This document shows, piece after piece, positions 26,513-35,424 of a stretch of 46,350 nt of DNA. The translations under genes and the position numbers were made by a program. Source of the DNA: Caulobacteraceae bacterium. Its GTDB lineage: Bacteria > Pseudomonadota > Alphaproteobacteria > Caulobacterales > Caulobacteraceae. The stretch is from assembly GCA_947378235.1 (NCBI GenBank), contig CANCJE010000005.1, forward strand, positions 1 through 46,350, read 5' to 3'. Numbering within the stretch: position 1 is the first letter of the stretch; each line of letters starts with the position of its first letter. A model generated the notes under the pieces. That model made no database searches. It was not told the DNA's origin and worked only from the letters and a program-made list of their open reading frames with translations.

Positions 26513-26588
26513 TTGCTGTTCAAGCGACTCCGCGTACTAGATAGATCAGCTTAGCCGCCGATGTTCGGGCGGTTGTCGAGAGCCTTCC

Positions 26589-29495
26589 ATGTCTGATCCA
26601 AGCCATTTCATCCGCGTACGCGGTGCCCGCGAGCACAATCTCAAAGACGTCAATGTTGACATTCCTCGGGGCCAGCTTGTGGTCCTGACCGGGCTATCGG
26701 GGTCGGGGAAGAGCTCGCTGGCCTTTGACACCATCTATGCCGAGGGCCAGCGCCGCTATGTCGAGAGCCTGTCGGCCTATGCCCGGCAGTTCCTAGAGCT
26801 GATGGGCAAGCCGGATGTGGACTTGATCGAGGGCCTGTCGCCCGCCATCTCGATCGAACAAAAGACCACGTCTAAGAACCCGCGCTCGACCGTCGGCACG
26901 GTAACGGAAATTCACGACTATATGCGCCTGCTCTGGGCGCGGGTCGGCACCCCCTATTCGCCGGTCACAGGCCTGCCCATCGAGAGCCAGACCGTCAGTA
27001 TGATGGTCGATAAGATTGTCGGATTGCCCGAGGGCACACGCCTGTTGCTACTCGCGCCGATGGTGCGGGGCCGTAAGGGCGAATATCGCAAGGAAATTGC
27101 CGATCTCCAGCGCCAAGGCTTTCAGCGCCTCAAGATCGACGGGGAATTCTATCCCATCGAAGAGGCCCCGGTTCTCGACAAGAAATTCAAGCACGATATC
27201 GACGTCGTGGTCGACCGGATCGTCGTCAAGGGCGGCCAAGAACAGCGCCTAGCGGACTCTCTGGAGACCGCTTTGCGTCTGGCCGATGGGATCGCGGTGG
27301 CCGAATGGGCTGATATTGAGCCGGGCGCAAAAGAGCCGCAGCGGCTGCTGTTCTCGCAGAAATTTGCTTGCCCGGTCAGTGGCTTCACCATCAGCGAGAT
27401 CGAGCCGCGGCTCTTTTCGTTCAACAATCCGTTCGGCGCCTGCCCGGCCTGCGACGGGCTTGGCGTCAAGCTGACCTTTGATGCTGAACTGGTCATTCCT
27501 GATCCGGACAAGGACCTGCACCACGGGGCCATCGCGCCCTGGGCCAAGAGCCCATCGCCCTTCTATACCCAGACCCTGCAGGCCCTAGCCCTGCACTACG
27601 GCTTTTCGATGGACAAGCCTTGGCGCGAACTTCCGCCTGAGGCCAAGAAGGTCATTCTGGCCGGAACCGGCTCGACCAAGATCAAGTTCGCCTATGATGA
27701 CGGCGCGCGCCGCTATGACGTGACCAAGCCCTTCGAGGGGGTGGTGACCAATATGGAGCGGCGCTGGCGCGAGACCGACAGCGCCTGGGTGCGCGAAGAA
27801 CTGTCGCGCTATCAGTCCGACACCCCGTGCGAGGCCTGCGACGGCTATCGCCTCAAGCCGGAGGCCAAGGCGGTCAAGATCGTCGGCAAGCATGTTGGCG
27901 AAGTGTCTGAACTGCCCATCCGCAAGGCTCAGGAATGGTTTGAATCGCTAGAGGGCCGACTGACACCCAAACAGATGGAGATCGCGCGGCGCATCTTGAA
28001 AGAGATCAATGACCGGCTTCGGTTCTTGGTCGATGTCGGGCTGGACTATCTGAACCTATCGCGCGCCTCGGGCACCCTGTCGGGCGGGGAGAGCCAGCGC
28101 ATCCGCTTGGCCAGCCAGATCGGATCGGGCCTGACTGGCGTGCTCTATGTGCTGGACGAGCCCTCCATCGGCCTGCATCAGCGCGACAATACAAGGCTGT
28201 TGCAAAGCCTGCGCGGCCTGCGTGATCTGGGCAATTCGGTGCTGGTGGTCGAGCATGACGAGGAGGCTATCCTCACCGCCGATCATGTCATCGATATGGG
28301 GCCAGCGGCGGGTATCCATGGCGGTCACATCGTCGCTGAGGGCACGCCAGACGACATTATGGCCAATGCCAACAGCCTGACCGGCCAGTACCTGACCGGC
28401 ACGCGCGAAATTTCCGTCCCAGATGGTCGCCGTCCGATCAACCGTAAAAAGATGATCAAGGTCTCCGGCGCGCGGGGCAATAATCTACGCAACATTACCG
28501 GCGAAATTCCCGTCGGCGTCTTTACCTGCATCACCGGCGTGTCGGGCAGCGGAAAATCGACCTTCACCATCGAGACCCTCTATAAGGCCGCCGCGCGCCG
28601 CATCAACAATGCCAGCGAAGGCCCCGCCGCCCATGACCGGATCGAAGGTCTGGAGCATTTCGACAAGATCATCGATATTGACCAGTCCCCGATTGGCCGC
28701 ACGCCGCGCTCGAACCCGGCGACCTATACCGGCGCCTTCCAGCCGATCCGCGACTGGTTCGCCCAGCTTCCGGAATCCAAGGTGCGCGGCTATGGTCCTG
28801 GCCGCTTCAGTTTCAACGTCAAGGGCGGGCGCTGTGAGGCCTGTCAGGGCGACGGTCTGATCAAGATCGAGATGCACTTCTTACCGGACGTCTATGTCAC
28901 CTGCGACATCTGCAAGGGCCGTCGTTATAACCGCGAGACGCTGGAGATCCTGTTCAAGGGCCAATCCATCGCCGACATTCTCGACATGACCGTCGAAGAG
29001 TCCGCCGCCTTCTTCAAGGCCGTGCCCTCGGTGCGCGACAAGATGGAGACGCTCAAACGGGTGGGTCTGTCCTATGTCAAGGTCGGCCAATCGGCGACTA
29101 CACTGTCCGGCGGCGAGGCCCAGCGGGTCAAGCTGTCCAAGGAACTGTCCCGCCGCGCGACCGGCAAGACGCTCTATATCCTCGACGAGCCGACCACGGG
29201 TCTGCATTTCGAAGACACCAATAAGCTGCTCGAGGTGCTGCACGAGCTGGTCGATCAGGGCAACACGGTTGTGGTCATCGAGCACAATCTCGACGTCATC
29301 AAGACCGCCGACTGGCTGGTCGATTTCGGCCCCGAAGGCGGCGACGGCGGTGGCCTGATTGTGGCGACGGGCACCCCCGAGGATGTCGCTCAGTCCAAGG
29401 ACAGCTGGACCGGGAAATATCTCGCTGAGGTGTTGGAGCGCCATGAGGTGCGCCGAAAGGCCCGCGCCAAGGCCCTGACGTCGAAGAAGGGGTGA
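26589..29495 (+). CDS. uvrA: Excinuclease ABC subunit A
   Basis: The 968-residue protein has two ABC ATPase modules: Walker [10 protein letters not shown] at 35-43 and GVSGSGKST in the second, with signatures [12 protein letters not shown] and [11 protein letters not shown]. UvrB- and damage-binding insertions lie between. UvrA dimers scan for bulky lesions and load UvrB in nucleotide excision repair. The first zinc module reads C261-x2-S264-x20-C285-x2-C288, so one usual cysteine is serine; the C-terminal module CEACQGDG to CDICKGRR is intact. A LexA box lies upstream, so damage induction is expected. The repeats upstream separate it from topA; after it comes another repeat-rich stretch. Confidence 0.97.
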   Translation: MSDPSHFIRVRGAREHNLKDVNVDIPRGQLVVLTGLSGSGKSSLAFDTIYAEGQRRYVESLSAYARQFLELMGKPDVDLIEGLSPAISIEQKTTSKNPRSTVGTVTEIHDYMRLLWARVGTPYSPVTGLPIESQTVSMMVDKIVGLPEGTRLLLLAPMVRGRKGEYRKEIADLQRQGFQRLKIDGEFYPIEEAPVLDKKFKHDIDVVVDRIVVKGGQEQRLADSLETALRLADGIAVAEWADIEPGAKEPQRLLFSQKFACPVSGFTISEIEPRLFSFNNPFGACPACDGLGVKLTFDAELVIPDPDKDLHHGAIAPWAKSPSPFYTQTLQALALHYGFSMDKPWRELPPEAKKVILAGTGSTKIKFAYDDGARRYDVTKPFEGVVTNMERRWRETDSAWVREELSRYQSDTPCEACDGYRLKPEAKAVKIVGKHVGEVSELPIRKAQEWFESLEGRLTPKQMEIARRILKEINDRLRFLVDVGLDYLNLSRASGTLSGGESQRIRLASQIGSGLTGVLYVLDEPSIGLHQRDNTRLLQSLRGLRDLGNSVLVVEHDEEAILTADHVIDMGPAAGIHGGHIVAEGTPDDIMANANSLTGQYLTGTREISVPDGRRPINRKKMIKVSGARGNNLRNITGEIPVGVFTCITGVSGSGKSTFTIETLYKAAARRINNASEGPAAHDRIEGLEHFDKIIDIDQSPIGRTPRSNPATYTGAFQPIRDWFAQLPESKVRGYGPGRFSFNVKGGRCEACQGDGLIKIEMHFLPDVYVTCDICKGRRYNRETLEILFKGQSIADILDMTVEESAAFFKAVPSVRDKMETLKRVGLSYVKVGQSATTLSGGEAQRVKLSKELSRRATGKTLYILDEPTTGLHFEDTNKLLEVLHELVDQGNTVVVIEHNLDVIKTADWLVDFGPEGGDGGGLIVATGTPEDVAQSKDSWTGKYLAEVLERHEVRRKARAKALTSKKG

Positions 29496-29503
29496 AGACC
29501 ACA

Positions 29504-29612
29504 TCCTCGTCCTTCGACAGGCTCAGGATGAGGATGAGGATGAGGATGAGGATGAATGGAATTGCAAGGGCCCCTCACTCTTCCTCATGCTGAGCCTGTC
29601 GAAGCACGAGGA
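29504..29612. repeat. Inverted pair of family A elements with a GGATGA tandem repeat
   Basis: The left copy begins 8 bp after the uvrA stop. Five GGATGA hexamers in a row cover 29526-29555. The right copy (29582-29612) is reversed and carries the GCACGAGGA variant. It may end uvrA transcription. Confidence 0.85.
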
Positions 29613-29696
29613 AGCGGCTTGACCGCACCCCATCCCGTGTTCCCCGCGCAGGCGGGGATCCAGAACCTTTCACTCAGACTGGAAACGGCCCTCTGC

Positions 29697-29797
29697 CGCG
29701 TCATTGCGAGGCGCAGCGCGCCAAAGCAACCCTGGGGATCATCACTTCAGGTCCGCGCCAGTCCCCTGGGTTGCTTCGCTGCGCTCGCTATGACGCG
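29697..29797. repeat. Family B palindromic element, copy 2 (101 bp, reversed)
   Basis: The left arm CGCGTCATTGCGAGGCGCAG is closer to the complement of the right arm of copy 1 than to its left arm, so this copy is inverted. Its length matches the other two exactly. The right terminal arm has one substitution (TCGCTATGACGCG). Confidence 0.82.
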
Positions 29798-29814
29798 GCG
29801 AGGATAGTGGATGT

Positions 29815-29899
29815 CCCCCTCACCCAACCCTCTCCCCCAAGGGGGCGAGGGCTTATCGGTTCTAACCCTCTCCCTGTGGGAGAGGGAAGGGTGAGGGCC
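29815..29899. repeat. Family D nested palindrome
   Basis: Outer arms CCCTCACCCAACCCTCTCCC and GGGAGAGGGAAGGGTGAGGG pair except at two bases; inner hairpin is CTCTCCCCCAAGGGGGCGAG. Confidence 0.8.
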
Positions 29900-29922
29900 T
29901 TACTTGTTTTTCTTAAACAAGA

Positions 29923-30025
29923 CCCCCTACCCCGGCTTCGCCGGTACTTCCCCCAGAGGGGGAAGATCTGTGAGGTTTAAATCTTCCCCCTCTGGGGGAA
30001 GTGGCGCGCAGCGACGAAGGGGGCC
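29923..30025. repeat. Family E palindromic element
   Basis: Core arms ACTTCCCCCAGAGGGGGAAG and its complement flank a short AT-rich centre; outside them stand an imperfect CCGGCTTCGCCGG hairpin and a GCGCGCAGCG half-site. It is the reverse of the element at 2288-2393. Confidence 0.82.
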
Positions 30026-30082
30026 TTGTTTTTCCTTATATGAACCCTGAGGATGCCCCCACCCGACAAAGAGGAAACGAAC

Positions 30083-30694
30083 ATGAAGCTCTATGGTGCC
30101 CCGAACCCCGCCCCCAATCCGCGCCGCGTGCGGATCTTCCTTGCGGAAAAGGGCATCGATCTGCCCGAGACCCTCGTCAATATGATGCAGCGCGAGCATA
30201 AGGCCGACGACTTTGTCGCCAAAAATTCGCTCGGTCAGATCCCGGTCTTAGAGCTGGATGATGGCGAGATCATCACCGAAACCATCTCGATCTGCCGCTA
30301 TCTTGAGGGCATCCATCCGGACAAGCCGCTGTTTGGTACCACCCCGCTCGAGGTGGCCAAGATCGATATGGCGATCCGCCGGGTCGAGTTCCAACTGATG
30401 AACCCAGTCGGCAATTTCTGGCGTCACGCCCATCCCTACACCGCCAAACTCCTGACGCAATTCAAGGATTTTGGCGAATCCAACCGAGAGGCCGTCGCCC
30501 GCGCCATGTTGTGGCTAGACCGGGAATTGGAAGGTCACGACTTTATCCATGGCAACAGCTACACCATGGCCGACATTGCCGCCCTGACGACAGTCGATTT
30601 CGCAGATTGGATTGGCTTGCCGATGCCAGAAGATGCCAAGCGCCTGCGCGACTGGCATGCCCGCGTCACGGCGCGTCCGAGCGCCGCCGCCTAG
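30083..30694 (+). CDS. Glutathione S-transferase family protein
   Basis: The start ATG 30083 has AGAGGAAA 6-7 bases ahead, which rules out the upstream in-frame ATG at 30053. The product of 203 residues has the thioredoxin-fold domain at 1-78 (MKLYGAPNPAPNPRR, cis-proline in GQIPVLELDDG, E-T in ITETISICRYLE) and a helical C-terminal domain with HGNSYTMADIAALTTVDFADW at about 152-172. Its length and the NPRRV opening are those of the common bacterial GSTs close to the beta/nu type. It stands alone after the repeat block, convergent with a membrane-protein gene. Substrate unknown. Confidence 0.88.
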   Translation: MKLYGAPNPAPNPRRVRIFLAEKGIDLPETLVNMMQREHKADDFVAKNSLGQIPVLELDDGEIITETISICRYLEGIHPDKPLFGTTPLEVAKIDMAIRRVEFQLMNPVGNFWRHAHPYTAKLLTQFKDFGESNREAVARAMLWLDRELEGHDFIHGNSYTMADIAALTTVDFADWIGLPMPEDAKRLRDWHARVTARPSAAA

Positions 30695-30709
30695 ACCATA
30701 CCGAACCGG

Positions 30710-31624
30710 CTAGCCCTCTGGATCGCCGTGATAGTCGACCAGAGCGGCATAGGCCATCGCCTGTGGGGCCAGTACGACGGCGTAATAGATCGCCGTAATG
30801 GTCGCGCCGAACAGTTGATAGAGGATCATGGCTGGCGTGAAGAAGGCTCCGATGGACGAGAAGTCCGGCCGGAACAGCTGGCCGACATCGGCCAATGAGC
30901 CTCCCAGAGCGGTCATGATCACGCCGGCCAAGGCGACAAAGACGATATAGGCCATCAGGGCCGCAACAATGCCCATCACGAAAGCGAGGATATAGGCTCC
31001 GAACAGTTGCCAGAAGTGGTTGCGGGTCACCGACCAGGCGCGGAATACGACGATCCGGCGCTCTGCAAAGGTCATGGGACCACAGAGCGACAGGCGCACC
31101 GCGACCCAGATCATGCCGCCAAAGGCTGCAAGCCCACCCAAGGTGCCCAGTAGGGGCGCGAGTGGCGGGGCAACAGCGGTCGCAATGCCGACAATCATGC
31201 CAATGATCAGGGCAATGCCGAACATGGCAACCATCATCAGCAGGCTGACCGCGAGGGTCACCGCCATCAGTCGGAACTCATCTTCGCCGAGGGCCAGATG
31301 GGCGACAACGCCGCCGGGACGGCCCAGCACGATCCGGAACACAGCGCAGGCAAAGATGGCCATGACGCAAATTCCGACCGGGAATGACACGGCATAGAAG
31401 GGCAAGAGCTTCATCAGCGTGTCGATCGATTGCTGGGGATCACCACCGCTCTGGGCGGCCTGTTCGAGCGCCGTAAATTCAGGACCAACCGACAGGATCA
31501 TAAAGATCGCCATGGTTAGGCTGACCAAGAAATAGAAGCCAGACCAGATCGAGAGGGTCACGGGCCGCTCACGCGTCAACCGGAACCCTTCAAAAGCCAC
31601 GTCAGTCGGTGAAAACGCCGTCAT
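30710..31624 (-). CDS. Unknown inner-membrane protein, about six membrane segments
   Basis: ATG 31624 is preferred; earlier in-frame starts at 31633 and 31660 lie too near or far from the GGGGA site. The 304-residue protein has about six hydrophobic segments, a soluble N-terminal 25 residues with many Arg (FEGFRLTRERP), and a cytosolic-looking FRIVLGRPGG plus WVAVRLSLCGPMTFAERR loop. The C-terminal end is short (YHGDPEG). I do not recognise a domain. It overlaps by 23 bp the upstream gene on the same strand, which encodes a similar-sized protein with a like pattern, so the two may form a complex. Function unknown. Confidence 0.72.
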   Translation of the reverse strand: MTAFSPTDVAFEGFRLTRERPVTLSIWSGFYFLVSLTMAIFMILSVGPEFTALEQAAQSGGDPQQSIDTLMKLLPFYAVSFPVGICVMAIFACAVFRIVLGRPGGVVAHLALGEDEFRLMAVTLAVSLLMMVAMFGIALIIGMIVGIATAVAPPLAPLLGTLGGLAAFGGMIWVAVRLSLCGPMTFAERRIVVFRAWSVTRNHFWQLFGAYILAFVMGIVAALMAYIVFVALAGVIMTALGGSLADVGQLFRPDFSSIGAFFTPAMILYQLFGATITAIYYAVVLAPQAMAYAALVDYHGDPEG

Positions 31625-32489
31625 TTGAACCATTCCCCAGCGCCGAATCTGGTCGGTCACTATCTTCCTTATCTGCTGGTTTCAGCCTTTGGTAAATAGA
31701 CGCAAATACCCCTGCCGAAAAAGGAATTTGGACAAACACAGTCCAGATAACGGAAACAATATTGAGGAGAATTTTGGATAACCCGGTCACACCGCCAGAC
31801 TTCCGGTCCAAGGTCGCGATAAGGAAACCTAAGCAATATACCAGCCCGATCGACGCGAACGGCACCAGCGCCAACACCCGCCCCTTGGTCAGATAGGCGC
31901 TGGATAGGACCCGTACCCCACCACCATAGACGCTCGCGACTTGGCTCAGTGCAACCCGAAGATAGAGCCAAACGCCGCCAAGGGCACCGAGACCCGCAAC
32001 CAAAAGGACCGCGCTCACGCCCACCGCGCCCAACTCGTTCATGATGGCGGGTATGCCATCCATCGTCAGTTCATGTCCGCGCCCATAGGCGATGACTGCA
32101 GCGAACACCAAGGTCAAAAACAGAACTAAGACCGCGTAAAAGACGAGCAGCAGGCACACCATGATAGATGAGATTAGATGACGCCATCCCATCGAAAGCC
32201 ATTTCCGGTAGAAGAGACGAAACCGCAATTCTTGCGGCGACGACTCATTGGCCGCCAACCCATAAACCAGTCCCGTCATCACGAGGCTTACGGGCAACAT
32301 AACGATGAGCGTCCCCCAGAAAGCAAGCGCACCCGTGACACCCTGTTTGTAAAAATCGACCGGTAAGAGCGCCAAAGCGATAGAAGGGATCATGGACAAT
32401 GCAAAAGGCACACGGACTTTCCCCCAAACCCTCCTAACGTTGGCAAAACCGGCGGCGAGGATGGGGCCGAGGGGGAGTTCCTGAGACAC
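31602..32489 (-). CDS. Unknown inner-membrane protein, partner of the downstream one
   Basis: The GTG at 32489 is taken as start because AAGG lies 7 bases ahead; a TTG at 32516 has none. The 295-residue protein has about six hydrophobic segments, a basic amphipathic opening (FANVRRVWGKVRVPF), a loop with RFRLFYRKWLSMGWRH after segment 2, and a charged C-terminal tail (KPADKEDSDRPDS). Base use looks slightly less GC-rich than its neighbours. Like the downstream gene it has N-terminal Arg-rich residues and a large-residue loop between segments 2 and 3, so the pair may be distant paralogues. No domain is recognised. It is divergent from trmFO with 82 bp between. Confidence 0.68.
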   Translation of the reverse strand: MSQELPLGPILAAGFANVRRVWGKVRVPFALSMIPSIALALLPVDFYKQGVTGALAFWGTLIVMLPVSLVMTGLVYGLAANESSPQELRFRLFYRKWLSMGWRHLISSIMVCLLLVFYAVLVLFLTLVFAAVIAYGRGHELTMDGIPAIMNELGAVGVSAVLLVAGLGALGGVWLYLRVALSQVASVYGGGVRVLSSAYLTKGRVLALVPFASIGLVYCLGFLIATLDRKSGGVTGLSKILLNIVSVIWTVFVQIPFSAGVFASIYQRLKPADKEDSDRPDSALGNGSNDGVFTD

Positions 32490-32571
32490 GGTTTCACCTT
32501 GTTTCTGAAGGGCCAAGGGCCTGAACGCAGATTGAGTTCAACACCGCTGGTTTAGCGGCTATAAGGCCGCC

Positions 32572-33945
32572 ATGTCTATTGATCCTATTCATATCATCGG
32601 CGGCGGCTTGGCCGGTTCAGAGGCGGCCTGGCAGGCGGCTGAGGCGGGCGTGCCGGTCATCCTGCACGAGATGCGCCCCGTGCGCGGCACTGAGGCCCAT
32701 CAGACCGAAGGACTGGCCGAACTGGTCTGTTCCAACTCGTTCCGGTCGGACGATTGGGAGCACAATGCCGTTGGCCTTCTCCATGCCGAAATGCGCCGCT
32801 GCCAATCGATCATCCTCAGCGCCGCCGACATCCACCAGGTGCCCGCGGGCGGCGCGCTGGCTGTGGACCGTGAGGGATTTTCCGCGGCCGTCACCGCCCG
32901 GCTCGAGGCCCACCCCCTGATCACCATCCGGCGCGAAGAGGTCGAGGGCTTGCCGCCAGCGGACTGGGCCAATGTCATTGTCGCGACCGGTCCCCTGACC
33001 ACGCCCGCCCTGTCGCAAGCCATCTTGGACCTGACCGGCGAGGGGCAACTGTCCTTTTTCGACGCCATCGCCCCGATCATCCATACGGACAGTATCAATA
33101 TGGACATTGCGTGGCGCCAATCGCGCTACGACAAGGAAGGCCCCGGCGGCGACAAGGCGGCCTATATCAACTGCCCCATGAACAAGGAGCAATATGAGGC
33201 CTTCATTCAGGCCCTGCTCGACGGTCCCAAGACCGAGTTCAAGGACTGGGAGAATGTGCCCTATTTCGACGGCTGCCTGCCCATCGAGGTCATGGCCGAG
33301 CGCGGTCATGAGACCCTGCGCTGGGGACCGCTCAAGCCCGTCGGCCTGACCAATCCGCGCGATCCGCTGGTCAAGGCCCACGCCATCATCCAACTGCGCC
33401 AAGATAATGCCCTAGGCACGCTCTACAATATGGTCGGGTTCCAGACCAAGCTGAAGCATGGCGTTCAGGCCGATGTGTTCCGCATGATCCCCGGCCTTGA
33501 GAATGCGCAATTCGCACGGCTCGGCGGCCTGCACCGCAACACCTTCATCAACTCCCCTCGCCTGCTCGATAGTGGCCTACGGCTCAAGGCACAGCCGCGC
33601 CTGCGCTTTGCAGGTCAGGTCACGGGCGTTGAAGGCTATGTCGAAAGCGCCGCTATCGGCCTGCTGGCCGGGCGCTTTGCCGCCGCACAGGCGCTGGGTC
33701 AGCAATTGGCCCCGCCGCCGCCCACGACCGCCCTAGGCGCCCTGATCGACCATATTACCGGCGGGCACCTCGAGGGCGGCGCATTCCAGCCGATGAATAT
33801 CAATTACGGTCTCTTGCCGCCGATGGAGCCGCCCAAGATCGACCACGAGGGCAAGAAACTCCCCCTCAAGGAGAGGGGGCGAGCCAAGAAGCGGCTGATG
33901 AGCGTTCGCGCTCTCGCCGATCTGGAAACTTGGCTGCAGGGTTAG
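32572..33945 (+). CDS. trmFO: Methylenetetrahydrofolate-tRNA (uracil-5-)-methyltransferase
   Basis: A 457-residue FAD enzyme that makes 5-methyluridine-54 in the T-loop of tRNA, using methylenetetrahydrofolate. The FAD-binding [11 protein letters not shown] is at 10-20; C53 in [10 protein letters not shown] and C235 in YFDGCLPIE match the two catalytic cysteines of the B. subtilis enzyme. [19 protein letters not shown] and GNxNYG-like NINYGLLPP are also typical. Near the C-terminus the codons for LPLKERGR carry a 7-bp hairpin like repeat family D (33859-33883). Its TAG overlaps the stop of the convergent gene at 33942. Confidence 0.95.
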   Translation: MSIDPIHIIGGGLAGSEAAWQAAEAGVPVILHEMRPVRGTEAHQTEGLAELVCSNSFRSDDWEHNAVGLLHAEMRRCQSIILSAADIHQVPAGGALAVDREGFSAAVTARLEAHPLITIRREEVEGLPPADWANVIVATGPLTTPALSQAILDLTGEGQLSFFDAIAPIIHTDSINMDIAWRQSRYDKEGPGGDKAAYINCPMNKEQYEAFIQALLDGPKTEFKDWENVPYFDGCLPIEVMAERGHETLRWGPLKPVGLTNPRDPLVKAHAIIQLRQDNALGTLYNMVGFQTKLKHGVQADVFRMIPGLENAQFARLGGLHRNTFINSPRLLDSGLRLKAQPRLRFAGQVTGVEGYVESAAIGLLAGRFAAAQALGQQLAPPPPTTALGALIDHITGGHLEGGAFQPMNINYGLLPPMEPPKIDHEGKKLPLKERGRAKKRLMSVRALADLETWLQG

Positions 33946-34646
33946 ACCCGGCCCGTCAGGCTGGCCAAGAAGATCCGCAGCGATTTTGAGAAGGGTCCGG
34001 GTCTCTTGCCCGCACCATAGGGCCGCGCCAAGGCCGCTTGGGCAATAGCCGGAAAGGCCTCAACGGGCAGATCGCCCATTGCCGTTCGCGCGGCCTTAAG
34101 GTCATGGTCAATGCGCCCCCTTGCCCAGCCTTGCGCCAAATCGGGTGACAACCGGCCAGACCCCAACAGCGCCCCAACCCCATAGGCCCTTGCCGCGCTT
34201 CGGATGGCGTGAGGATCCGTGCCCGGAGACAGGATCGACAGGGCGAGAGCACTAAACACCACCTGCATGGCATCGACATGAGCAAGGACCGCCTCTTCGC
34301 TCTCCAGCACCGTGCGGCCGAGATCGTCAATCCGCGCCTCGATCAGGCTGTTGAGCAGCACCGGGGACAGGGCGTGACGCTCAAGCACACCGGCCAAGCC
34401 TAGGGCCGCAGGGTGAGCCCTCGGCGCTAGGCCACGGCCCACCTCATCAAGGGCCTCAGACCACCAGGTCAGACGAATTTCGCCCATCAAGACATCACTG
34501 ACCAGATCTCGAACCTTGGCCAACTCGTGGTCAAAGGCGAGGATGGCCAGCACGTCAGCGCGCGCCTGCGGATCGGCAATCAGCCGACTGGCCAGCCACC
34601 GATCGGGGTCCACGCGCTTGATCAGGCTGTCAATATCGTCCGTCAT
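33942..34646 (-). CDS. Squalene/phytoene synthase-like protein, NDUFAF6-like
   Basis: The 234-residue protein (ATG 34646) has the all-helical isoprenoid-synthase fold but lacks the paired aspartate-rich motifs of true squalene/phytoene synthases. The segment [15 protein letters not shown] followed by [13 protein letters not shown] (about 48-78) is the pattern of the NDUFAF6 (C8orf38) group, an assembly factor of mitochondrial complex I. It is convergent with trmFO and on the same strand as the PuuD-like, Mth938-like, secF, secD and yajC genes. That agrees with reported gene-order links of complex I assembly factors with the Sec insertion genes. Enzyme activity is doubtful; an assembly role is inferred. 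Confidence 0.75.
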   Translation of the reverse strand: MTDDIDSLIKRVDPDRWLASRLIADPQARADVLAILAFDHELAKVRDLVSDVLMGEIRLTWWSEALDEVGRGLAPRAHPAALGLAGVLERHALSPVLLNSLIEARIDDLGRTVLESEEAVLAHVDAMQVVFSALALSILSPGTDPHAIRSAARAYGVGALLGSGRLSPDLAQGWARGRIDHDLKAARTAMGDLPVEAFPAIAQAALARPYGAGKRPGPFSKSLRIFLASLTGRV

Positions 34647-34677
34647 GGTTGGGAAATGGTCCGATTGAGCCGACAAA

Positions 34678-34709
34678 AAAGGGGCCTGCCGTTGCCAGCA
34701 GGCCCCTTT
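34678..34709 (-). terminator. Intrinsic terminator after the PuuD-like gene
   Basis: A perfect 12-bp stem (34678-34689 with 34698-34709, core GGGGCCTGC) with an 8-base loop is followed on the minus strand by six T. It begins 18 bp beyond the stop at 34727 and partly separates that gene from the NDUFAF6-like gene. Confidence 0.88.
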
Positions 34710-34726
34710 ATCGATTGATCCTGATC

Positions 34727-35332
34727 TTAGCCGAACAGGGTTTGGTTCATGGTCATGGTCACCAACATGGGGATCGACAGCAGCAGGTTGGTGCGGCTGA
34801 ACAGCATGGCGGTGCGACCGGCCTTGGCCTTTGCGTCGGCATCGGCCTCAACAAGGCCCAAAGCGATCTTCTGGTTTGGCCAGATGAACAGCCAAACGTT
34901 CAAGAACATGATCGTCGCCATCCACATGCCCACGCCGATGAACACGGTCTGCGGATTGGCAAAGCCTTCCAGCGCGCCCAGCGTATAGGCCTGCACAAGA
35001 TAGCCACGATTCCAAGCCAGCACGATACCGGCCAGCAGGGTGGCCACAGCGGCCCAACGGAACCAGAACAGGGCCTCAGGAGCGATATATTTGGTCACGC
35101 CTGCCTTCAACTCAGCCGGGACGCTTGGCATCATGCGGATCTGGACGAAGTTGAAATAGTACAGCAGGCCGATCCACAGGATGCCCGAGAACACGTGGAT
35201 CATACGGAACACGCCTTGCCAGAAGATGGCGTCGGTGCTGCCGTGATGGACGCGGTAACCGGCGACCAAGATCAGCGCCAAGACTACGCTCACAATGATG
35301 GTGTTTCTAAAATTCTGCAGCAGACCTGCCAT
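34727..35332 (-). CDS. PuuD-like (urate hydroxylase N-terminal type) membrane protein
   Basis: The start is ATG 35332, with GGGAGG 5 bases ahead; the longer frame adds a basic segment without a ribosome site. The 201-residue product has about five membrane segments (near 11-26, 42-62, 88-106, 126-150, 178-198). It matches the membrane half annotated as urate hydroxylase PuuD, but the C-terminal cytochrome c part is missing. H46 in MIHVFSGILWIG is placed in a membrane segment and could bind heme; H29/H30 stand just before. The gene has its own terminator and lies among complex I assembly-factor homologues and secDF, so a respiratory-membrane function is possible. Urate activity is not supported by any neighbour. 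Confidence 0.72.
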   Translation of the reverse strand: MAGLLQNFRNTIIVSVVLALILVAGYRVHHGSTDAIFWQGVFRMIHVFSGILWIGLLYYFNFVQIRMMPSVPAELKAGVTKYIAPEALFWFRWAAVATLLAGIVLAWNRGYLVQAYTLGALEGFANPQTVFIGVGMWMATIMFLNVWLFIWPNQKIALGLVEADADAKAKAGRTAMLFSRTNLLLSIPMLVTMTMNQTLFG

Positions 35333-35424
35333 GTTGCCCTCCCAAGAAGCCCGAAGGAGCCTCGATTTAGCGGGCAATATACGGCGATTTGTCGCGCCCA
35401 TGGAAGGGGGAATGAACAGATCGT

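Larger units (their letters stand above)
26187..26588. repeat. Gene-free stretch with families D, C and A, ending in the uvrA control region
   Basis: In order: a family D nested palindrome at 26233-26317, an inverted pair of family C hairpins at 26338-26414, and a family A element at 26439-26469. The last 110 bp lead to uvrA and hold an SOS box. No gene is supported. Confidence 0.82.
29496..30082. repeat. Gene-free stretch with all five repeat families
   Basis: The 587 bp contain family A at 29504-29534 (with five GGATGA units to 29555) and its inverted partner at 29582-29612, family C at 29640-29663, family B at 29697-29797, family D at 29815-29899 and family E at 29923-30025. Only the last 57 bp, before the GST gene, look like ordinary leader. 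Frames through it are His/Pro/Glu low-complexity and are rejected. Confidence 0.85.

Noticed and set aside
29390-29578. His-Pro repeat protein on the minus strand
   Set aside because: The frame is produced by the GGATGA hexamer array and the family A element; no ribosome site.
29496-30082. CRISPR array or CRISPR-like repeats
   Set aside because: Repeats are palindromic, of several families, not evenly spaced, and there are no spacers or cas genes.
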